This document shows, piece after piece, positions 43,821 to 48,471 of a stretch of DNA of 48,471 nt. Where the stretch lies: the NCBI GenBank assembly GCA_903890485.1, contig CAITBM010000052.1, forward strand, positions 1 through 48,471, written 5' to 3'. The notes under the pieces were generated by a model. That model saw nothing but the letters and a program-made list of their open reading frames with translations, was not told where the DNA came from and did not search any database. How positions within the stretch are numbered: the first letter of the stretch is position 1; every line of letters starts with the position of its first letter. Origin of the DNA: an uncultured Opitutaceae bacterium (GTDB lineage: Bacteria; Verrucomicrobiota; Verrucomicrobiia; Opitutales; Opitutaceae). A program made the position numbers and the translations under genes.

Positions 43821-44960
43821 CTAGTCGTCGAGGTCCTTCGACTTGTCGCGGTGCCGCGGGTCCCTCACCGGATGGACAAGGATCGCGCTCGATCCCTTGG
43901 CGCGGGAGGCCATCGTGACCTCGCCCCCGACGCTCCTGAGCGAGTGCCGGGCGATCGTGAGGCCCATGCCGACTCCGACGGTGCGCTTGGAGCTCACAAA
44001 CGGCTCGAACATCCGGTCGCGGATGTCCTCGGTGATCCCATCGCCCTCGTCGTCGACCTTGAGCTCCACCATCTTGTCGCCCCGAGCCTTGTCGAAGACG
44101 CGGGTGCTGATCGAGATCGGCCGCTGGTCGATGGGGGCCTCGTGGTAGGACTCCCAGGCGTTGATCAGTACGCGGGAGAGCACCTCCTCGAAGGTCTCGA
44201 TGTTGGTATCGATCTCCAAATCCGGGGTGGCGTTGTTGACGACGATCCCGGCGTCGAGCTTGTAGTCGGTGTGGAAGCGCCGGATTCCGCCGTCGATCAG
44301 GCGCTGGAGGGGCACCCTTGTAAGTTCCGGCCGCGACTTGACGACCAGGGTGCTCAGCTGGCGGATGATCCCCACGATCCGCTGGATCGCATCGTCCACG
44401 TTCTGGGCGTTCTTCTTCACGTTCGCAGGCTTGTCGTAGCCGCTCTTGATCAGGTCCAGGTACCCGATCACGACCCCGAGCAGATTGTTCAGATTGTGGG
44501 CGATGCCCTGGGCAACAGCGCCAATCGTCGCGGCGCGCCTTGATTCCTCGAGCCTGCGCTGCAACTCCAGGTTCTCGCGGTTGATGGCCGCGAATCGCAG
44601 CTGCGTCTGCACCCGGGCGACGGTCTCGTCCAGGTCGATCGGCTTGGTGATGTAATCGACCGCGCCGACCGCCAGGCCCTCGAGCTTGCTCTCCTTCGTC
44701 GTTCTCGCGGTGACGAAAATGACCGGGATGGACCGGGTGTCGCTGCTTGCCTGAAGGCGCTCGCACACCTCGATACCGTCCATGTCGGGCATCATCAGGT
44801 CCAGGAGGATCAGGTCGGGCTTGTGGAGCCTCACCTGCTCCAGGGCCTCCAGTCCGTTGTTGGCCGTCGACACCTCCAGTTCGCAGCGCTCCAGCTTGCG
44901 CTTCAGCAGCTGGACATTGATGGGTTGGTCATCGACGACCAATATGCGCGCCTTGGACAT
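43821..44960 (-). CDS. Soluble hybrid: response-regulator receiver plus histidine kinase
   Basis: A 379-aa protein. The N-terminal receiver domain has the acidic pair D10-D11, phospho-acceptor D54 and K106. A coiled linker follows, then an H-box IGAVAQGIAHNLNNLLG (H155), an N-box VLINAWESYHEA, and G-boxes VDDEGDGI and GVGMGLTIARHSL. There is no membrane span, so it is cytoplasmic and probably senses through the receiver. ATG at 44960 is chosen over GTG at 45020 because AGGAA lies 8 nt upstream and the receiver domain starts there. The H-box has N after H (HN) where HisKA proteins usually have HE. Signal and output are unknown. Confidence 0.88.
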   Translation of the reverse strand: MSKARILVVDDQPINVQLLKRKLERCELEVSTANNGLEALEQVRLHKPDLILLDLMMPDMDGIEVCERLQASSDTRSIPVIFVTARTTKESKLEGLAVGAVDYITKPIDLDETVARVQTQLRFAAINRENLELQRRLEESRRAATIGAVAQGIAHNLNNLLGVVIGYLDLIKSGYDKPANVKKNAQNVDDAIQRIVGIIRQLSTLVVKSRPELTRVPLQRLIDGGIRRFHTDYKLDAGIVVNNATPDLEIDTNIETFEEVLSRVLINAWESYHEAPIDQRPISISTRVFDKARGDKMVELKVDDEGDGITEDIRDRMFEPFVSSKRTVGVGMGLTIARHSLRSVGGEVTMASRAKGSSAILVHPVRDPRHRDKSKDLDD

Positions 44961-45120
44961 GGGTGGGTTCCTGGGCCGAGCATGGCCCGGGTTGGGCCGG
45001 GCGCAAGCCCCTGTGTACACCTATATATTCGCAATAGTTTCCGCCTGAGCGGGCAGGAGACCCGCACGCGTAACAAAGCCGTGAAATTCGGTTTGTCCCC
45101 CGGGGCCGTCTGGTCCCGAC

Positions 45121-45996
45121 CTACCGACCGTGGCTGAGCCGGTAGGCTTTGACCGTGTTCTTCATGAGCATGGCAACCGTCATCGGTCCCACGCCCCCGG
45201 GCACGGGGGTAATCTTCGATGCCAGCGGGGCGACGCCCGCAAAGTCCACGTCGCCCACGAGGCGATACCCCGTCTTCTTTGACGGATCGGCGACGCGGTT
45301 GATGCCGACATCGATCACCACGACGCCCGGCTTCACCATGCCGGCCTTCACGAATTCGGCGCGGCCGATCGCCGCGATGAGAACGTCGGCCTGGCGGGTC
45401 ATCGCCGGCAGGTCCGAGGTGCGCGAGTGGCAGATGGTTACCGTCGCGTTGGCGCCTGCCTTCTTCTGGAGGGCAAGGAGCGCCGCGGGTTTCCCGACGA
45501 TCAGCGATCGCCCGAGGACCACGACATGCTTCCCCGAGAGGTCGACGCCGCTGCGCGCGAGGAGTTCCATGATCCCGGCCGGCGTGCATGCGGAAAAGCC
45601 GGTGTCGTCCTCCTGGGCAAGCTTGCCCAGGTTGAGGGGATTAAAGCCGTCGACATCCTTCTCCGGAGCGATCCGCCTGAACACCGCGGACTCGTCCAGG
45701 CCCTTGGGAAGGGGCGACTGAACGAGAATCCCGTCGACCGCGGCATCGTTGTTCAGAGAGTCGATCAGCTCCTCGAGCTCCGCCTGGCCGATGGACACGG
45801 GGGGCAGGATGATGCGGCTCTCGATGCCGATCTCGGCCGCCGTCTTTTCCTTCTTCCTGACATAGGAGACCGAGGCCGGGTCCTCGCCCACGCGGACCAG
45901 GGCGATGCACGGCCTGCGCCCGGGGAACCCGGCCACCTCGGCCTTTAGCTCCGCTATGATCTCGCCGGCGATCCGGTTGCCGTCGATCAGCTCCAT
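45121..45996 (-). CDS. folD: Bifunctional methylenetetrahydrofolate dehydrogenase/cyclohydrolase
   Basis: A 291-aa protein. The catalytic Y45-x3-K49 stands in [25 protein letters not shown] is the substrate loop, [13 protein letters not shown] is the NADP-binding motif, and [17 protein letters not shown] is the C-terminal signature. It interconverts 5,10-methylene-, methenyl- and 10-formyl-tetrahydrofolate for purine and one-carbon metabolism. The ATG at 45996 directly abuts the stop of the SH3-like gene, so it is co-transcribed with it and with the pseudouridine synthase upstream. Confidence 0.95.
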   Translation of the reverse strand: MELIDGNRIAGEIIAELKAEVAGFPGRRPCIALVRVGEDPASVSYVRKKEKTAAEIGIESRIILPPVSIGQAELEELIDSLNNDAAVDGILVQSPLPKGLDESAVFRRIAPEKDVDGFNPLNLGKLAQEDDTGFSACTPAGIMELLARSGVDLSGKHVVVLGRSLIVGKPAALLALQKKAGANATVTICHSRTSDLPAMTRQADVLIAAIGRAEFVKAGMVKPGVVVIDVGINRVADPSKKTGYRLVGDVDFAGVAPLASKITPVPGGVGPMTVAMLMKNTVKAYRLSHGR

Positions 45997-46764
45997 CTAT
46001 TTCAGGCGAAGCCCCTCGGCGTCGATCACCAGATCCTTGGAGTCGGCAATGGGCTTCAAGGTGCCGAGAACGACGACCGGGTGTCCGGCGTAGCTCTCGA
46101 GCTGGTCGGTCAGGAGTAGGCGGGCCAGGTCGACGTAGGCGATCCGGCTGCCGTCGGAATCGCTGAGCTGCCAGGGATAGGGGCGGTGGCCCGCGAGGAT
46201 GTTGCGGGTCGAGTCCAGGGTTCCCTCAAAGAGCCGGGATAGGCCCGCGGGGTTGCCGCTGCCTGCCATGACTGCGCCTGGAGTGGCCGCAGGCGCCGGA
46301 GCGGGAGCCGGTGAGGACGGGGCGGCCGCCGGCGTCGCAGCGACCGCGGGGGCGACCTGGATGTAGCCGATCAGCGCCTTCTCAAGGCGGATCTGGGTCC
46401 AGCTGCCGTGGAGACCGGTGATCTCCGCCTTGTCGCCCTTTTCAAAGGTGGTGAGGACAAGCGAACCTTCCTTCGGCGACTGGAACACCGCCGCACCGGG
46501 CACGACATCCAGGGCCTTCGAAAGGTCCTTGTTCTTAACATAGGCCTCGAAGGGCCCTGGGACTAGGACCGCGGTCCAGCCCTCGGGAGCGAGGCCCGCC
46601 TTGTCGCTCGGCGCCGGCTGCTCGGTCCCCGCCTTTAGGACCACGATCACGGCCGAGGAGGGATCGGGCTGGATCTGCACCGCGGTCGGAGCGGAAAGTG
46701 TCGCGGCACCCAGAGCAGTGCACCACAGGAGCGAAGCCACGGGGGCTATAAGTTTAATCTTCAT
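45997..46764 (-). CDS. Exported SH3-domain-like protein of unknown function
   Basis: A 255-aa protein from ATG at 46764 with a signal peptide (MKIKLIAPVASLLWCTALGA). Two SH3-like segments follow: one with WTAVLVPGPFEAYVKNKDLSK (about 63-82), and one with FQSPKEG...GDKAEITGLHGSWTQI (about 94-126). A proline/alanine-rich linker (about 137-165) leads to a C-terminal domain ending VLGTLKPIADSKDLVIDAEG, perhaps OB-like. It probably binds cell-wall material in the periplasm. The longer frame to 46854 is rejected because it hides the signal peptide. It overlaps the pseudouridine synthase by 11 bp and abuts folD. Confidence 0.75.
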   Translation of the reverse strand: MKIKLIAPVASLLWCTALGAATLSAPTAVQIQPDPSSAVIVVLKAGTEQPAPSDKAGLAPEGWTAVLVPGPFEAYVKNKDLSKALDVVPGAAVFQSPKEGSLVLTTFEKGDKAEITGLHGSWTQIRLEKALIGYIQVAPAVAATPAAAPSSPAPAPAPAATPGAVMAGSGNPAGLSRLFEGTLDSTRNILAGHRPYPWQLSDSDGSRIAYVDLARLLLTDQLESYAGHPVVVLGTLKPIADSKDLVIDAEGLRLK

Positions 46765-47578
46765 GGAGGGTAGGGCGCTGCTCGGAGCTGGCCTGGAACG
46801 CGGCTTGCGGCGTCTTCGGCGAGCGGAACAGCTGTTCGATCTCTTTTGAAGCAAGTTGTTTTGCGCCGCGCAACGGGATTCCCTTCAGGCGAACGGCGCC
46901 GATCTGGTAGCGCCTGAGCCGCAGAACGATGAAGCCGAGAGCGGCGAAGAGCAGGCGGATCTCGCGCTTCTTGCCGTGGTGCATGTGGACGTCGAGGTCG
47001 AAGGCGGTGCCGTCGGCCCGGGGACTGATGAGGGCCGCCCTCTCGACCTTCAGGCGTTCCCCTTCGAAAGTGAGCCCCTTCACGAGGCGGGGAAGCTTGG
47101 TCGCGGGGAAGGCCTGCTTGAGGCTGACGTGGTAGCGTTTGATGACCTCGCCCGAGGGGTGCATCAGGCGGTTGGCAAGGTCGCCGTCGGTGGTGAGGAT
47201 CACCAGGCCCTCGCTGTCCTTGTCCAGGCGGCCGGCGCAGAAGAACCTGAAGCGGTTGTATTCCCTGGGGAGCAGCGTGAAGATCGTGTCCGGGTTGTGG
47301 GGATCGTCGTTGGAGCAGATGAGCCCCCTGGGCTTGTTGACGGCGAGCGTGATCCGGGGCTGGGGCTGGTTGCGGACAATCTTCCCGCTTACCGTCACCT
47401 TATCAACCCCTGGCGTGACCTTTTGCCCGTGGATGGCCGGCTTGCCGTTCACCCAGACCTCGCCCTGCGTGATCAGGGCCTCGGCGTTCCGTCGGGAACA
47501 TATTCCCGCGTCAGCGATGAACTTCTGGAGACGGAGGGTGCCCCCTGCCGGGGCGTTTTCTGCAAGGAATTCGTTCAC
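46754..47578 (-). CDS. rRNA pseudouridine synthase, RsuA/RluB family
   Basis: A 274-aa protein with an N-terminal S4 RNA-binding domain (LRLQKFIADAGICSRRNAE, about 15-33) and the catalytic domain with NKPRGLICSNDDP and GRLDKDSEGLVILTTDG, whose D119 is the nucleophilic aspartate. RluB and RsuA modify 23S or 16S rRNA; which one cannot be decided here. The C terminus continues about 40 residues past the domain. The GTG start at 47578 fits the S4 domain. It is the first gene of a leftward operon with the SH3-like gene and folD. Confidence 0.9.
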   Translation of the reverse strand: MNEFLAENAPAGGTLRLQKFIADAGICSRRNAEALITQGEVWVNGKPAIHGQKVTPGVDKVTVSGKIVRNQPQPRITLAVNKPRGLICSNDDPHNPDTIFTLLPREYNRFRFFCAGRLDKDSEGLVILTTDGDLANRLMHPSGEVIKRYHVSLKQAFPATKLPRLVKGLTFEGERLKVERAALISPRADGTAFDLDVHMHHGKKREIRLLFAALGFIVLRLRRYQIGAVRLKGIPLRGAKQLASKEIEQLFRSPKTPQAAFQASSEQRPTLHED

Positions 47579-47643
47579 GTTGAGGGGTCAGGGTTGCCTG
47601 TGGCCCTCGCCGTGGCAATGGGAAAGGCCCCGCCTCCTCTTTC

Positions 47644-48471
47644 CTAGGTCTGGAGGGGCTTGAGCCCCCGCTCAATCTCCGCCCTGCGAGGCTCGAGAAA
47701 CGGGGGAAGCGCTAGGCTTTCCCCGAGTGTCTCGAGCTTCTCGTCGGTGGCGAAGCCCGGTCCGTCCGTGGCGATCTCAAAGAGGACGCCGCCCGGCTCC
47801 CTGAAGTAGAGGCTTCTGAAGTAGAATCGATCCACCGGCCCGCTGGTCGGCATTCCGAGCTCGACCAGGCGTTCCGCCCAGGCGTCGTATTCCCCATCAT
47901 TGGGGGTGCGGAATGCCACGTGGTGGACCCCGCCGGCCCCCGGCCGTGCCGGAAGCAGTTCCGGGTCCACCGAGACGTGAAGCTCCGCGGCGGGTCCCTT
48001 TGCATTCATGGTGTACACGTGCACGACGGGCGCCTTGCCCGCCCCAGGGCCATAGGTGCGCGCGTGCTCCATTGAAAGCACCTCGGTGAGGACGCGGTCG
48101 GAGAGGCGGAGGTCGGGCACGCTCATCCTTATGGGGCCCAGGCCCAGAAGCTGGTGCTCAGCGGGGACGGGACTGCGCTCCCAGGGGTGGGTGGCCTGGG
48201 TGTCGCCGTCGGCCACGAGTCCCAGGCGTTGCCCCTCGGGATCCTCGAAATCGATCACCGCCCGGCCGTCGCGCTCCAGGATCTCACCATGGGTGATCCG
48301 CAGGTCGGCAAACCGGGCCTTCCACCAGGCTAAGCTCGTCGAGGGAACCCTGAAGGACGTCTGGGTGATGCTGCGGGTCCCGCGGCGCTCCGGGGCCGCC
48401 GGCCAGTCGAAGAAGGTGATGTCGGTCCCCGGACTCCCAAACTTGTCCGCATAGTAGAGGTGGTAGGCGGA
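47644..48471 (-). CDS. VOC-family ring-cleaving dioxygenase, 5' end outside the window
   Basis: The frame is open from the window end to a stop at 47644, giving 275 aa. Visible are YHLYYADKFGSPGTDITFF in the first VOC module, and VHHVAFRTPNDG and GVLFEIATDGPGFATDE in the second; the latter two give the metal-ligand His and Glu. The family (MhqO/PcpA/LinE-like) cleaves hydroquinones with Fe(II) or Mn(II). A few dozen N-terminal residues, including the first His ligand, lie beyond the edge. A GTG at 48258 would be an internal false start. The substrate is unknown; many members protect against quinones. Confidence 0.85.
   Translation of the reverse strand, partial: SAYHLYYADKFGSPGTDITFFDWPAAPERRGTRSITQTSFRVPSTSLAWWKARFADLRITHGEILERDGRAVIDFEDPEGQRLGLVADGDTQATHPWERSPVPAEHQLLGLGPIRMSVPDLRLSDRVLTEVLSMEHARTYGPGAGKAPVVHVYTMNAKGPAAELHVSVDPELLPARPGAGGVHHVAFRTPNDGEYDAWAERLVELGMPTSGPVDRFYFRSLYFREPGGVLFEIATDGPGFATDEKLETLGESLALPPFLEPRRAEIERGLKPLQT

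Noticed and set aside
43255-44766. 503-codon minus-strand frame spanning proC and the kinase gene in another frame
   Set aside because: It crosses two identified genes and their intergenic gap, and has the biased composition of an off-frame translation.

Overview
The window looks like chromosomal DNA of a Gram-negative bacterium of the Verrucomicrobiota, most likely the Opitutales/Opitutaceae. This is an inference from four things: a complete Alternative Complex III (ACIII) locus, TolC and ADP-heptose epimerase genes that imply an outer membrane with heptose-containing LPS, very (G+C)-rich housekeeping genes, and frequent GTG/TTG starts. No rRNA, tRNA or CRISPR array was recognised.

Region 1 (1-179) is the end of an IS3-family insertion sequence with the start of its OrfA transposase, cut by the window edge. 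Region 2 (297-14304, all on the minus strand, so read right to left) is a surface-polysaccharide (O-antigen-like) cluster. It holds a methyltransferase/GT2 fusion, two FkbM methyltransferases, a Gfo/Idh oxidoreductase, two GT2 enzymes, a DegT sugar aminotransferase, an asparagine-synthase-like amidotransferase, a class I methyltransferase, a GT4 enzyme, a UDP-glucuronate 4-epimerase and a GT-C-like membrane protein. Its base composition is visibly more A+T rich and mixed than the rest, which suggests horizontal transfer. Between 14305 and 17168 lie a decayed gene fragment with an in-frame stop and a divergent, A+T-richer membrane protein whose real start is unclear.

Region 3 (17169-20606, minus) encodes a very large polytopic membrane protein and a small methyltransferase. 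Region 4 (20742-25193, plus) is a tripartite efflux operon: TolC-like outer membrane channel, HlyD/MacA-like adaptor, FtsX/MacB-like permease and ABC ATPase, packed with overlaps or 12-nt gaps.

Region 5 (25528-36364, plus) is the most interesting part. ActABCDEF (quinol:electron-acceptor oxidoreductase) is followed without a break by a 110-aa membrane protein, a CcoN-like (cbb3 subunit I) protein, a CcoO-like monohaem cytochrome c and another monohaem cytochrome c. The CcoN-like protein has the right length and fold signature, but by my alignment from memory it has lost the axial haem histidines, all but one of the Cu-B histidines and the cross-linked tyrosine. The module therefore looks like an ACIII fused genetically to a catalytically dead oxidase scaffold.

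Region 6 (36516-48471, minus) holds a second large membrane protein paralogous to the one at 17169-19778. Next comes a polysaccharide O-acetylation operon (MBOAT, SGNH-like protein and a 54-aa DUF5989-like protein), then hldD and proC, a soluble receiver/histidine-kinase hybrid, folD, an SH3-like exported protein, an rRNA pseudouridine synthase and a partial VOC ring-cleaving dioxygenase at the window edge.
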